A stretch of 64,000 nt of DNA from Hansfordia pulvinata. Its lineage: Eukaryota > Ascomycota > Sordariomycetes > Xylariales. How positions within the stretch are numbered: the first letter of the stretch is position 1; the number at the start of each line of letters is the position of its first letter. The stretch covers positions 4,340,001-4,404,000 of the forward strand of contig BJKQ01000001.1 in assembly GCA_006538405.1 (NCBI GenBank), in the 5' to 3' direction. Below the pieces are notes generated by a model. It was not told the DNA's origin and searched no databases. It was given only the letters and a program-made list of their open reading frames with translations. A program made the translations under genes and the position numbers. Shown piece after piece: positions 34,667 to 46,540 of this stretch.

Positions 34667-37600
34667 TGAGTGGCATCAGGCCGGGGCGTCGCGTCGACAA
34701 GAGGAGACAAGGGGGGTGAGGTAGGGGAAGGGGCGTGGCAACCATGCCACATCACCCATGCCCTTTTCCTGTTTCCCACCCTCTTTCCCATCCTCTCCCG
34801 AAGAGGTGCAAAGGTGCAAGGGTCTTGGTGGGATGATCCACTCTCCTAGCCCCCCATCTACACCCCTCCCCCCTATTACCATGCGGGCTGCTGCTGCCGC
34901 CTATCAAGGCTACGCCCACCCCTCTCTGCTGCCCGATGGGGCAAGTTCTGATTCGGCGCCCGCCGCATGGCATGCAAAGGTACCGGTACCGTCCTCAAGT
35001 ACCGGCGCCCGCTGCTGCTTGCTGTGCTGCGCGCTGCGCTGCTGAAGGGGTTCGTCGCTAGGGGCTGCTGTCGCTGCGTGCTCCACTCTTTGCTCGCCTA
35101 GCTGCCAGGTGCTCAGGTGGACACTACCACGTTCGGGTGCTGTGGGGCTGCCCTACCAGGGCCGTTGGTGCTTCGTCGTCTCGTCTCGTCTTGTCGCGTT
35201 GGGTCGGGTCTCTTGCTGTCGGGGTGTTGGGTTTCGGACTGCGACGCCGTTGAGGCCACGTTGGACAAATTTGGTTGTTTTCCCCTTGTTGCCTCTCCTC
35301 TTCCCACCTGTGTCTTGTTTCTTTTCTTTCTTGGTGTTTTTATTTGGTCCTTTCAATTGGTTGGCCGCCACCGACTCCCCCCTGTCATGGCGGGGCCAAA
35401 GAGGCATTCTAGATGGTTTGCGTTCGGGTCAGCAGCGGGTTTTCACGGGAGGATGACGTCTTTTCTCGACACGACGGCGCTTTTACGATTGCTTTGTTTT
35501 TCGCTGCAGGGAGGCCAGCCAGCCACATGACCGCCCTGTCCAGCGCTGAGGATACCCCATGATGACGAGGCTCACGATTGTTTCCCGCTTCTTGTTTCTG
35601 GGCGATGGGGCTCACGGGCCGCGCTTCTGGTATTCGCGCGGCACGGAAGCCACCAGGTTTGGTTGGCCATTTGGCCTCACCTTTCGCTAAGCTAGATAGC
35701 CCAAGATAAAGAAAATGCTGCCAATTTCCAAGACAAGGCCGGAGTCCAGCGTAGTTTGCACAGCAGTGAACCTGAGCAAGCAATCCGAGATGCGCATCAT
35801 CGAAACACTCTGCAGTTTACAACCGCCTGACGAGTACTTGTTTGGGCTCGCTTTCCGTTCCTTTCCGGGCGCATCGGGCCCGTCTCAAATCAAGTCGCCG
35901 TGGCTCGTCAGTGAGCCGCGTCAGATACGACTCACTCGCGAGTTGCGGGCCTTGCGCCGTTAGGCTCTAGCCACGACCACCAGGTGGAAAGCATATGATA
36001 TGCCCCCCCCGGACCAGGGTGTCGGGTGCCTTTGCCTGCTAGTCTGATCCTACCCATAGACTGGCGACTTCTCGGGGCGGAGCGGCGTGTCGATATGATG
36101 ATGACCCGGCTAAGGGGCTTTTGGGTAGGCGCCGAGGTGGAGAAGGCACTTTGGCCTCGATTTCGTCGTCGCTTGACACTGGCCGCACACGCAGCTCTCG
36201 GCACGTGGCCTGGAAACCTTGGAAGGGTCGGGTAATTGCCAGTGTTCTGGCGGGTTGCAACGCGAGCACGGCTTGGCATTGACGCGAGCACAGTCCGGTG
36301 GTCCAACGCAGCACATTCCGGTGGTCCAGCGCAGCACATCACAGCGCCTCTCGTTTTCCTGAGCAGGCCACGAGCGGAGGCGCATACAGCAGCCGAGCCG
36401 AGATGCTGGTCACCCACCCGCTGTTGACTGCGAGGAGTTGCCATCTCGAGCGCCCTTGTCGGCCCGGATCGCGACCGGACAAGAGTCCGATGCCGGAGCC
36501 ACCACTGCAACGCTTTCGGTGAGCAGACTCGCGAAGTATGCAGTCGTCGTGCCCGGGATATACAGCCCCCGGGGCCCTGCATCCACGGACGCGGCGGCGG
36601 CGGCGGGCGGGGAAGGTGGGTGCTGGACAAGGCGGCCATGGGGCTGCATGCCGCTGCGAGCGGTGTACAGGCATGCGTGGGCGTGTTCTCGCAGAAGCGC
36701 CGTGTCGTGTCTGCCGTGCCACGCTCAGCTACCGAGCCGGGTGTCGATCAACAACAGCGCAACGGCTGAGTTGATCCTTGGCATCCCTCACGAAGCCCCA
36801 GGATGACACGCGAATGGGCCGCCAGCCAAACCTGCAGCCACATTGGATCCGCTGGTACGAGTATGCCGGCCTGATGACTGCTTCAAGCTGGCGCTTTGAA
36901 GGACCCGCGCGGGTGTCGTAAGAGGATTAGCTTCTTCAGAGCTCCTTGAACCATCAGCCATGCTTATCCGACGTTTGGAGGCCCCGGTGCTGGGCCGTGG
37001 CGCCCGGTACTCGTACATCGGACGAAAGGGAGAGAACCGGGGTGTCCAGAGGCCTAGCCGCCACCTTCTATCCTGCCGACTGTCAATCCCTTGCTTTCAT
37101 TCCCCTTCCTTGGCCGCACCCCACTCCCAAAGTCTGGTTCCGGGACGCCACTCGTAACTCCCTGTGTCTGCGGTGGGAGCAGGGTTGGCTGGATTGGGTA
37201 GAGACTTCCCGGCTGGCGACTTTCGGACGCCCAGCCAAAAGCACCGCAGCCGTATCGAGAGGAGTGACAAGCGAAGTCAGCAGCACTGGCTCATCTACCA
37301 TCCGGCCTCGACGGAGGATCCCGGTTCACGTTTGATGATATTGCCGGTTTCGACATGCCCACTTCTGTTTACCAGCCGCAACGTTCATGGGACGCGAGTA
37401 CCATACGGCCGTACTGCGCGCCATTTCCTCGCGCTTTGCTGCTCTGCTACACGTATTATTAGCCAGTTTGTTTCCAGGCCTGAATTGAAGCGCCACTGCT
37501 CGAGGGGAAATAGATTGGCCCGTCAATGTCATGTGGTTGCGATATTGGGTCATGGGAATCGTAGAGCCGGGCCGAACGGCCGGGACGGATTGGGGCCGGC

Positions 37601-37836
37601 CGCGGGCAGGGAGTTGGAAGCGCTCGGACAAGAGGACCAAGAAGCGACGAAAGAGCGGGCACAGGTGGCATCCCGAGAGAGAGGCCGTGGGCCGGTGAGC
37701 GTCGGGGAGGGCGCGACGAGTCTGGCTGGGAGCGCGTCTGGGGGGAGCTCGGGTACGACACCCGGGAGGTGCCAGCTGCGGGGGGACCGAGGTCGAATCA
37801 GAGGACGGCGCGCGAAGCCCGGTCATAAAAGATACG
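34667..37836. other. Intergenic, 3' region of the vib-1-like gene and gene-poor DNA
   Basis: The first few hundred bases probably hold the 3' untranslated region of the regulator, including a T-rich stretch around 35270-35360. The rest has no supported gene. A tandem 23-base repeat is present at 36294-36339 and a GTACTCGTAC motif at 37007-37016. Confidence 0.5.
36294..36339 (+). repeat. Tandem 23-base repeat, two copies
   Basis: Two adjacent copies of a 23-base unit beginning TCCGGTGGTCCA and ending CGCAGCACAT, differing at one position. Confidence 0.85.
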
Positions 37837-38319
37837 TCACACCCTTGACAGCCGTATCGTCGTCCTTGTCTGGCCCCGAGTAGGTAGGTAGGTAGCCTCC
37901 TTGATCCCCCCCGATGATGCTTGTGTCTTTGGTGTTCTGGCCAGGAGGTTTGGGTGGTTGTGGATTCTTGGCCTCCACCAACGCTGTTCGTAGCCGCGCG
38001 TGAACACCCTCGAGCGCAGGGCCGGTGCAGACCGGGGAGCTAGGGCCGGAACCAGTGTCGCGAAGCCGGGATGCATCGTGCCGTTCGGCCTGTTGAAGCC
38101 CCCGGGCGGGTTAAGGAAGAATGTGACGCTGTGGTCGATGGATGTTGGCAAGAGGATGAAGCCAGCGCTGTTGTCGCTAGCCCAAACGCGTGACGCCCAC
38201 TGGTGCAGGTCGAATAGGACCTCTTCGTACCGGGCTGTACTCGTATCTCGGCACTGGGCAGCAGGTGGACCTTGTTGCTGAAGCGACTGGGAAGCCACAA
38301 GGTAGCGGTACTTTCCCAT
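37837..38319 (-). CDS. Doubtful ORF, unknown protein
   Basis: A 160-residue frame with a true ATG at 38319-38317. Its first 90 residues look protein-like (ARYEEVLFDLHQWASRVW, SIDHSVTFFLNPPGGFNRP), but the last third becomes Arg/Pro/Thr-rich. No domain is recognised and no supporting introns are seen. It could be a small real gene, a remnant of a larger one, or chance. Neighbouring sequence gives no help. Confidence 0.25.
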   Translation of the reverse strand: MGKYRYLVASQSLQQQGPPAAQCRDTSTARYEEVLFDLHQWASRVWASDNSAGFILLPTSIDHSVTFFLNPPGGFNRPNGTMHPGFATLVPALAPRSAPALRSRVFTRGYEQRWWRPRIHNHPNLLARTPKTQASSGGIKEATYLPTRGQTRTTIRLSRV

Positions 38320-41151
38320 GTGGCTTCTGCACTATCTGTCTGGCATGAGACCCACCGCGATCTGGTCTAGACACCTCGGGCCTAGCACTCGCATCTTCCC
38401 GAGATTTTGGGCTGGTGGAGCCAGCGTGCCTGCATTTCGGTGGTGAATCGTTGCAAGGTTCTTTCCTGGCGACCTAGGCGGCACCTTAGGTACCTCAATA
38501 GCTGAATGGTAATGGAAGGTGCATGTATGTAATGGTGATGGATATTAGTAGGTGGGTACTGACTCGACTTCAATGCGATTGTCAAGGTGCATGACGCGAC
38601 CTATCTGGCCTGAATTAGGTACATACCTACTGGACGACATTCGTTACCTTCTCACAGCCATCCCATCCATGCAGATGGGATCGCGCTCTGAACGCTTGGA
38701 TGGTCGGGGTCATTCCGTGTTCCAGTGTGCGACGAGGTGCACAGGGCAGGTGCCAATTGAAGCTGCCCGGTTTGGACAGGTGCCAATTGAAGCTGCCCGG
38801 TTTGGACAGCTAGCAAATCACGGGCAACACCAGCGGTCTGTAGGGGCTTAGTCAAGCTGTCATAAGCAGGTTGCAGCGCGTTGAGAAGGCAAGACCCTGC
38901 AAGCCTCGAGGTCAGACGCGCTGTCAGTGCATTGGGCTGCCCCCGCCCTGCCCTACTTCCCAGCGTTGGTTTACCACCCAGCACCCTCGCAGAATGTGCG
39001 CCGAACGGGGAGTGTAAATGCCGTAAAGGCACAGTCGGCCCAATTGAAGAAAGGCAACAGCGTGGTCGAACTCCAGCCTGCTGCACGGCTGCGCAATAGG
39101 GTTCTTAGGTGCTCGTACGGGTGTACCTCCCTCCGCCAAATGAACCACGTACTCGGACCCCTGATTCCAGAATTTGGGACTTGCGCGCGAATGCACTTTG
39201 ATGAAACGATATCGAACAATGTGCTTATTATGATCGCCGTACGAGTACCGTGGTTTCGTTCTTCTTCGCTGGCATCCATCCAATTCAGAGAAGTGCAGGT
39301 ACGATAGGTGGAAAACGCCTGGGGTGCTGGGCTACATACCTACCCCGTAGGCGACATCCATGAACTCAAGCGAGTCGCTTGGAAGTACATGTACTGTGCT
39401 GTGGATGCGGCCTCCCCTGCCCTGCCTGGTGGAGTCAGGCCCACTCACAAAATCGGACAGCAACGTTAGCGCCTTCCAACTGTTACCACCAACCGGGTTA
39501 CGGGAACGGTGGGGCCCGCCTGTGAAAGTGCAGGCGCATCCCCGGCCGGCCCATGGGAAGGTGCGAGGCGACATGGGGTGACGGGGTGAGGTGATCCTCG
39601 AGCTGCCCCGACCTGCCCTGCATTTCCTCTGCCAGCCATCTCGTCTTCTGCCAGCCATCAACACCCCATGCGCCATGTCCCCAGCGAGCCTCCGCTACCG
39701 AATCGCAAGCCGATGCTTGACCAGGATCCCGCCCCTCGGCCGGGATGCTGCCCACCGAACGCTGTCCTCCGCTGCCTGATGCCCCGCCCCGACGGCCCAG
39801 CGACGTCAACCTGCCGCCATACACAGCCCATCCATGCGCTGCCTCTGTGTCATTTGCCATGTCTGGCACATGGACCAACGTCTCCTTTGGGCCTTCAGCA
39901 CCGACACCGCCGCAGCAAGCCACCCAGAAGATCCTCTTTCTCCGAATCAGTCATCCATGACAGCACTTTGGACCCAGGATTGCCTCGGCCAATCGCACCG
40001 TGGGGAGTTTTTACACGAGAAACGAATCCGCTGCCATGTGGCCGGTGATGTGCGCCTCTTGGGCGTGCGACCGCCGCACGCAGATATGCATTCGTGTCCA
40101 GGCTCTGCGGCGCGAGTTTCTGCAGCCTGCAGGTCGTCGCGCTCCATTCTCGTGGATCGCGAATGCACCGGGCAAGGCCACGAGACTGCCGTCAAGGCTG
40201 AGAATAAGCTAGTCACGTCAGGGGATTTGACCGGCGATAAGCTCTTCAGATCTCCTGTACAGTCCGGCATTAATACGACTATTAACTTCGATTCACTAGT
40301 TGTAAGTTGTCAACTCACACCAGATCGATCCAAGGTCTCAGTTACACAGTCTTCGAGTCTCCCTGCTTTGTCCATGGCGGCGGCCCACCAACGACAGAGT
40401 TTCCTTTGACTGGATCGGAACATCTGCTCCATCGAATCGAACGCTGGTCTGAGTAAGATTGGCCAACGCGACCGTGACGCTGCGCCACAGCCATTGCATA
40501 GAGCACTCCTTCCCGTGTGAAACCTTGAACCTTACACCATCTACTCGGGGTATGGTGGCACATGATTATACACTCCGTACTGTGTACATGTTCGTATTTC
40601 GACGCCCCTTCTTGTCAACGGATGACAGGGCAGAGTCCTGACAGCCCTACCCATAACGGTCAGAACTCGGTGCAACGAGACTACTGCAAAACACATCGGC
40701 CCCAGTTCTTGTCAAACTTTAGTGCTGGTCGAACTTTTGTGCAACTTATCAAAAGCTCATCATGCATAGCGCTGTATACCTGGACGATGCCTTGAAGATG
40801 TTCGTGACGCTTCCCTCGCAGATTGGGCCGTTGGCTCCCTCGTCGGCTCTTCACTGTGAGACTTTTCTGAAAGGCCCTTATTCTTTCTCATTTCTCTATA
40901 TTTCTATTCAAATTCTCCCTCTCTGTGGCTCCTATGACGCATAAGTAAGGACAGTAATTTTTGGACGGCGCTATGTCAATCAGAAATGCTTCGCTTCCTA
41001 GTTTGCCAAACCCGACTCCCCCCGTCCCTTTGATAACGAACGGAGCGCATAATTTTTCAATATTTGAATTGCTTCAGTGGTTCTTATTCCGGACCATATC
41101 CGTATCTGATCGTCCGGCATGGACTTTGTTATGGTCCCTCCCTTAGTCGTC
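38320..41151. other. Gene-poor stretch, no gene supported
   Basis: About 2.8 kb of mixed composition with open frames that lack domains. It contains a 30-base tandem repeat at 38747-38806, several TAGGTA/TACCTA motifs (38488, 38617, 39342) and GTACGAGTAC at 39239-39248. The AT-richer end (about 40850-41100) is probably the 3' region of the secreted peptide gene. Confidence 0.45.
38747..38806 (+). repeat. Perfect tandem 30-base repeat, two copies
   Basis: Two identical adjacent copies of a 30-base unit starting CAGGTGCCAATTGAAG, followed by the first three bases of a third copy. The unit is a multiple of three, but no coding frame is otherwise supported here. Confidence 0.9.
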
Positions 41152-41458
41152 CTAGGCCTTGTCCGTTTGGTCTTTGACGCAGGCTGCGTAGCACGCAGCG
41201 TACTCGATTGGGTGGCTGGAGAGAGCAGCGCAAGCGGCGGTGCAAATAGCCACAATGCTTCCGCGGAGTGCCCTCGCTTCAAGCCCCTGCATATATCTGT
41301 TAGCTGCTCATCATCCATGCCTCTCCAACCTCTATTTACGATCAGGGGTTGTGACCGTGACGACTACTCACGGGCTGAACGTCCTGTTGGGCCTCGACAG
41401 GGGCAGCCAGAGCGCCCTGGAGAGCCGCGAGGACGAAAACGAAGGCCGAGAACTGCAT
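41152..41458 (-). CDS. Small secreted four-cysteine prepropeptide
   Basis: Two exons, 41458-41372 and 41286-41152, give 73 residues. The intron (85 bases) has donor GTGAGT, a perfect GCTAAC branch site and acceptor ATATGCAG. Exon 1 encodes a signal peptide (MQFSAFVFVLAALQGALAAP) and the start of an acidic propeptide. Exon 2 begins GLEAR, which resembles the propeptide ends of many fungal secreted proteins, then a mature region of about 39 residues. The cysteines are at 44, 48, 61 and 65, in the pattern CX3C-X12-CX3C (AICTAACAAL and YAACYAACVKD). That spacing suits a two-helix hairpin with two disulfides. It is too short for ordinary ORF finding because each exon is under 140 bases. Activity is unknown; effector, antimicrobial or signalling peptide are all possible. 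A TATA-like ATAAAAG lies about 146 bases upstream. Confidence 0.8.
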
Positions 41459-41603
41459 TTTGGCTTCTGGAGTGTGTTCTAAAAGAGGTTCTTAATTCTT
41501 CGAGTGGTGACGGCTGTGGAATTGTGTATGTTTCGAGACTTGATTGGTAGTTGTGGATGGTGATTGAGAGTGAGTAAGAATCTGATGCTGCCGACAGCGC
41601 TCT

Positions 41604-41612
41604 CTTTTATGA
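41604..41612 (-). promoter_or_regulatory. TATA-like element of the secreted peptide gene
   Basis: CATAAAAGAGAG read on the minus strand, about 146 bases upstream of the peptide start codon. A TATA box is typical of small, highly regulated secreted-protein genes. Confidence 0.45.
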
Positions 41613-44600
41613 TCGTCAATGACAACGGCCAACCGGGCGAAACCTCGTGCAATTCCGCGCGCTGAGTTCGCCTCCTAGCAGCCTGTACAGGAGCGGAGTA
41701 AGTGCGAGGTCGCGAGCTGCGGCGCCTTGCCTCCGGATGCTGATTGCGACCTCTTTGCCGACCGAGCTCTCGCTTCCCGGGCCGTGACTTTTGCCCCCAA
41801 CCCTCACCAACATGGCCAGCGCGGAAAGGCCCCACGATGCTGGAGATGCGGAGAGCATTATCCAGCGCGCGTAGAGCTTACCACCACCTGCTCCGGAGAA
41901 GGAGGGGCGGGAAGCAGACCGCCACGCCCGGCGGGGCCGATCAAGATCGGTCCTTCGCGGTGGGATCCAAAGCTCGACGGGACGACCGGGTGTCGCCAGG
42001 CGATATAAACGAGATCGGCCACGGCCGCGCCGGCACTAGTCGGCTTCTTCGCTTATCTCGCTTCAGAACGGCCGTTTTGGAAGGCTGTCCGTGGGTTTTC
42101 TGGGGAAAGGAATGTTCTTGACCTGTCCCACTGAAGTGGGAAAAAAAAACAGTCAGCTCAAAACCTCTTCGCGGGCCGCCGGGGCGCACTCAATGAAGTA
42201 GTGTATCTACAAGGGCTGAAGAAGCTGTTTGAGAAGGGCTAAAGTACTCCGCAACGTGTTGCAATTTTGCTGGAAACCTACGGCGAAAAGATTCCAGCAG
42301 CTTAGCCACCTTGATTCAAAGTCAATTCTCACCAAATGAACCAACGAGATGAAACTCAATGGTTGCACAGCAATGCAATCACTCATCAGGCTCGGCCTCA
42401 AATCGACACTTGATATTGTTCAAGAGCTTTACACGGAGTACGCTCTCGACGAGCTGTTCGCGCTGAGACGCGAACGGATCCTCCGGCTAACCATCGAGAA
42501 GTCCACTGTTATTGCCCTGCAGACTTGAACCGCCACTCCGTCGCGCTGATCCGGAGCAGGCGACTGGGCTTCCGGCTGATTCTCGCAAGGTTTGACACAC
42601 ATTTCAACCCTCGCCGCCACCACGGCCTCGTTTAACATGACCGCTTGAAACCCCCGCCAAGTGAGAAACATTTCCAGAGTTCGCGACCAAGTCGTCAAGG
42701 GGGCCCACTGTCTCGCTAAACACCCACGGTCCACCGCTTAAGCGAGAGATGGGATCTTTTGGATCTCCCAGCGGAAGGCTGCAGCCTGCAGCAGCTTCTT
42801 GCACGGATGGAAAAAAACATGCTGATTGGGTGAACAGCTTCTTCCAGGCGCGATGCCCCTATAGCGCATGACTTGCCTCGCCTTGCCCCCCTTTTTCTTG
42901 AGCGTGGATGGGAACATACCGCCTCTATACCGCCTTCTCTTCCGTTGCACTGCTCGGGCGGGCAGCCCAAAGTACGCTGGCTGTGTAGGGGCTGCCCGCC
43001 GAGGGCCGCGAACTCCTGGCAGGCCGCTCATCTGATCGAACCCGGGAGCCCGTGGCGCGGGGCCCCCGATTGTAGGAGTGGGCAGTGTGCCGCCGCTCGC
43101 TTCGAGAGGCGGGAAGCGCTCCCTCCGTTGCGAGGGCTGAGCGCAAGAGGGCGGCGAAGACACGCAAGGTCGTCGCGGAGCGCCAGGCGAGCAAATCGCG
43201 TACGGGGGATATGGGCGAAGAAGAATGAGACGTCATCGCGTTCGGGGTTGTTCGACGCCCACCGCAGACCATCAGGGCGCACCCCCCCCCCCCCCCCCCC
43301 CCCCCTTGTCAGTCAGATGTCAAAAGTTTGACAGTTATCCGCGATTCAGTGTCGACAGTCAGGGCCGCATGGCCAGGTTGCATGGCAATATCTCGGTGGT
43401 GGAGGCCCGCGGCGTGGACCGCAGAGCCGGGGGCGCAACCACTCGACGTCTCGTCTCTGGGGCACTGGCCGATGCGAGGGCGTGTCATATACAGGGCCGC
43501 ATCTCAGCTGGGGCCCGTATCACGGACTGGAAGGGATCTGAGGTCCAACTGGCACGACGCCCACAGCCCAAAGCCCGCATCACGAGAAAAAAAAAAACGA
43601 GAAGACAAACGCCCTGTAAGCGAGAGCGCGTCCCCAAAGGAGACGACCAGCCCGGCCAGCCATGCTGCAAGCAGTGATGGCGCCGGTGGCGTGTACCGCT
43701 CGGTCCTTGTCCACTCTCGCACCCTGGCCTCCTCTCCGTCTCCCCCTCCTTTCTCCCGGCCGGTCAGGTCCCAGGATGCACCTTGTGTGGAATGTTCTGT
43801 TGCATCCGCACTGCGCCGTCGAGCCTTTGTGTAACTCGGCAGACCCCCAGCGCCACCCACTCGACCAGGGTGCGGCTGGAATCGTCCCTCGGATCAGATG
43901 CCGAAACGATGGCAGGTCCCCTACCCTACCCTGCCCGCAGCTGGCGCGGTGCGGCGCGGCCCAGTCAGAAGAGAGGGGGGGTCTCTGACTTTTGTCGTCG
44001 TCGTCGCCGCCGCCGACGCCGCCGACGCCGCCGACGCGAAAGGCGCCCCACTTGGACGGATACCCTCGCCCATCCCGCGTCCTGCTTCCGTCAAGATTTC
44101 CCTCTCTTCTTCCCCCTTTCTCCCTTCGCCGCTGCTGCAGCGGCCACGAGAACTCCTCACCCCTCGAGGCCCGCAGCGCCTGTCAACAGGAAGTGCGCAC
44201 TGTACCGGGCTGAGGGGGTTAGCAGGCGGGGGGGGATCACTGTCAGCGCCCACTGCGCGTCCAGGGCAACTGTCCAGCACCCGCGGTGTCACAGGACTCA
44301 GGACCAATCCCGGTGACAGTGAGTCCGTAGGGCGCGTGGCGCCCTGAGCTGTTGCGAGAGTGATACAGGCCAGTGTACTGCCAGGGCGTAGGGCTAGACA
44401 TTGATCCGGGGTTCGTGAGATTGTCACCTGGGAGCACAGAGATCATCTTGACAAACACCTGCCACGAGAACTAGCACAAGGGGTCTTCAGTGGGCGTGGA
44501 GGAGGCTGACTTGGTGTTGAGCGTCAATAGTTGCTCGGAGGTTTCCGCGCGTGAAGAATCTCAACTTTTTGCGCACTTATGCGCTTCTATAAGTACAGAA

Positions 44601-44891
44601 TTGGATGAAGGGCACGAGCACCACCGGTCTTTTGCAGGACGACGGAGAGCACATCGTGCGAGACGGCAGAGTAAGTCGTCGTACATATCGACAATGCATT
44701 ATGCGACTCGAAATGATCTTCAGTAATAAGAATTGACGCGATATGGACTCCAGCAGATGGGTCACGTGATGGTGATGTGGATCGAGATAGGAGCTGGAAA
44801 AGGGGCTGAAGAGGGGCTCGGACGAGAGTCGGCCTGCAACAGCGCGCCATCCAACCTCATATATGTAGCTGCTCCGAATAGCAATCCAGCC
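41613..44891. other. Gene-poor stretch, no gene supported
   Basis: About 3.3 kb upstream of the secreted peptide gene. It contains a 24-base poly-C tract at 43282-43305 and a (GCC)n-like run near 44010-44035. One minus-strand frame across 42429-43163 is interrupted by a stop near 42735 and looks partly protein-like, but I cannot assign it. Confidence 0.4.
43282..43305 (+). repeat. Poly-C tract, 24 bases
   Basis: Uninterrupted run of C on the plus strand in non-coding DNA. Confidence 0.9.
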
Positions 44892-46540
44892 TCAGAATCG
44901 GTAGATGGCGTCTGCCATTTTTGCCGTCTGGGCCATTTCGGCGACGTCGTGCACACGGACAATATCGGCGCCTCCCTGGACGGAGGCGACGACGGCTGCG
45001 GCCGTGCCGAAGACGCAGTCGGCCGGGCTGCGGACGCCCAGCACGCTGCGGACGAAGCGCTTGCGGCTCGGGCCCAGCAGCCACGGAAGGCCCTCGAGCC
45101 CGGGCCACGCGCGCAGCTCGCCCAGGTGCCGCAGGACCTCGAGGTTCTGGTGACCGACCTTGGCGAAGCCCAGGCCCGGGTCCAGCACGATCCGCCAGCG
45201 GCGGATGCCGGCAGTCTCGGCGGCGGCGACACGCTGCAGCAGCTCCGAGGCGATCCCGCCCACGACGCCGTGTTCGTGTTCGGTGTATGAGTTGAGCTTG
45301 CTCATGGTGGCGGGTGTGCCGCGCATATGCATCAGGCACACGGTGGTGCCCAGGCGGGCCACAGTAGGGAGCATGGCCGGGTCCATCAGGCCGCCCGACA
45401 CGTCGTTGATCATGTCGGCGCCGGCGCGGACCGCGGCCTCGGCGACAGATGCGCGGTACGTGTCGACGCTGACGGCGACGTGGCGCGCCTCCGGCATGCT
45501 GCGGATCAGGCGCACGGCTGGGAGGACGCGGGCCTCCTCCTCCTCGGCGCTGACCTCGGTCGATCCCGGCGCGGTCGACTGACCCCCGACGTCGATCATC
45601 GTGGCCCCGGCCTGGATGAACGAGAGAACCGTGCCACGAAGCTCCTCGTGCCTATGAAGCCCGCCGTCAGAGAAGGAGTCGGGCGTCACGTTGAGGATAG
45701 CCATGACCTGCGTCGGGCGGTCCGGCTTGAGCGCGCGCAGCGCCGGAACGGCCGCCGACATGGGGGTCTGGGTGGACAGGGGCTCGGCGCCCGACGGCGA
45801 GAGCTCGTTGAGGTAGTCCTGGATCAGGCGCCAGGGCCGGGTCTTGTCGAGTGGCCGGTGAGGGATGATCTCAGCCAGAGGTCGTAGGACGAACTCGCGC
45901 TCCGGGATGCCCACGTGGGGGACCTGGAGGCGCGCGTGGTCGACCTTCTCGTCGTCGTACAGCAAGATGTCGAGGTCGATGTTGCGCGGGCCCTTATCCA
46001 CCAGCTTCTGCCTGCCCATGGTCTTCTCGATGCCCTGCAGCTGGTCCAGCAGGTCTAAGGGCTCGAGCTCCGTTTCCACCTGCGGGGTGTCAGCTTCACA
46101 GGAACCACGACTCGAGGTTTGAGAGGGGTGATGGAGCTACGAACCTCGCAGGCCCCGTTGACGAAGGGGTCCTGGTCCACGACATACATGGGAGCCGTCT
46201 CCCAGAGGCTGCTGGTGCGCTTTACGCGAATACCGCGGGCGTCCATCTCGCGGCAGGCGCGCTCGATCATGGCGACGCGATCGCCGACGTTGCTCCCCAG
46301 AGCGATATAGGCCTTGCGGGTGCGGGGTCCGGCGGCGGCGGCGGCGGCGCAGCCGCAGACAGACCGGGCCTGGAACCGAACGGCTGTGGGGGAGGCGGAG
46401 GGTGTCCGTGGCATGGCCGGTGTGTGCGCGGCAGGACGGCGCCGGGCGACGGGGGCCAGGTCAAGATGGGCGCCGAGCCGGGTAGCCGTGACGCGACGGC
46501 CGAGCATGCCCCATGCCCGGAGCGGGGGAGGGAAGCTCAT
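44892..46540 (-). CDS. FOL1: Bifunctional HPPK-dihydropteroate synthase, folate synthesis
   Basis: Two exons, 46540-46145 and 46079-44892, give 527 residues. The 65-base intron has donor GTTCGT, a CTGAC branch site and acceptor CGCAG. The HPPK domain covers about 75-225: AYIALGSNVGDR, SSLWETAPMYVVDQDPFVNG, KGPRNIDLDILLYDDE and VPHVGIPEREFVLRPLAEI. The DHPS domain runs from about 250 to the end: VMAILNVTPDSFSDGG, GATMIDVGGQSTAPGS, DMINDVSGG, LMHMRGTP, VLDPGLGFAKVGHQN, LLGPSRKRFV and IVRVHDVAEM. It makes 7,8-dihydropteroate from hydroxymethyldihydropterin and p-aminobenzoate; DHPS is the sulfonamide target. The first 70 residues are rich in Arg, Ala and Pro with few acids and fit a mitochondrial presequence. 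No dihydroneopterin aldolase (FolB) domain precedes it, unlike the trifunctional yeast enzyme. A GTG-started extension upstream is not used. Confidence 0.93.

Noticed and set aside
38652..39086. Minus-strand frame containing a ten-residue repeat
   Set aside because: The repeat follows from the 30-base DNA duplication; the rest has no protein character.
41119..41550. Plus-strand 143-codon frame over the secreted peptide locus
   Set aside because: It is opposite the two-exon peptide gene, whose signal peptide and perfect intron are far better support.
42429..43163. Partly protein-like minus-strand frame with one stop
   Set aside because: One frame continues on both sides of a TAA near 42735, but no motif, signal or intron supports a gene. 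It may be chance in GC-rich DNA or an old remnant.
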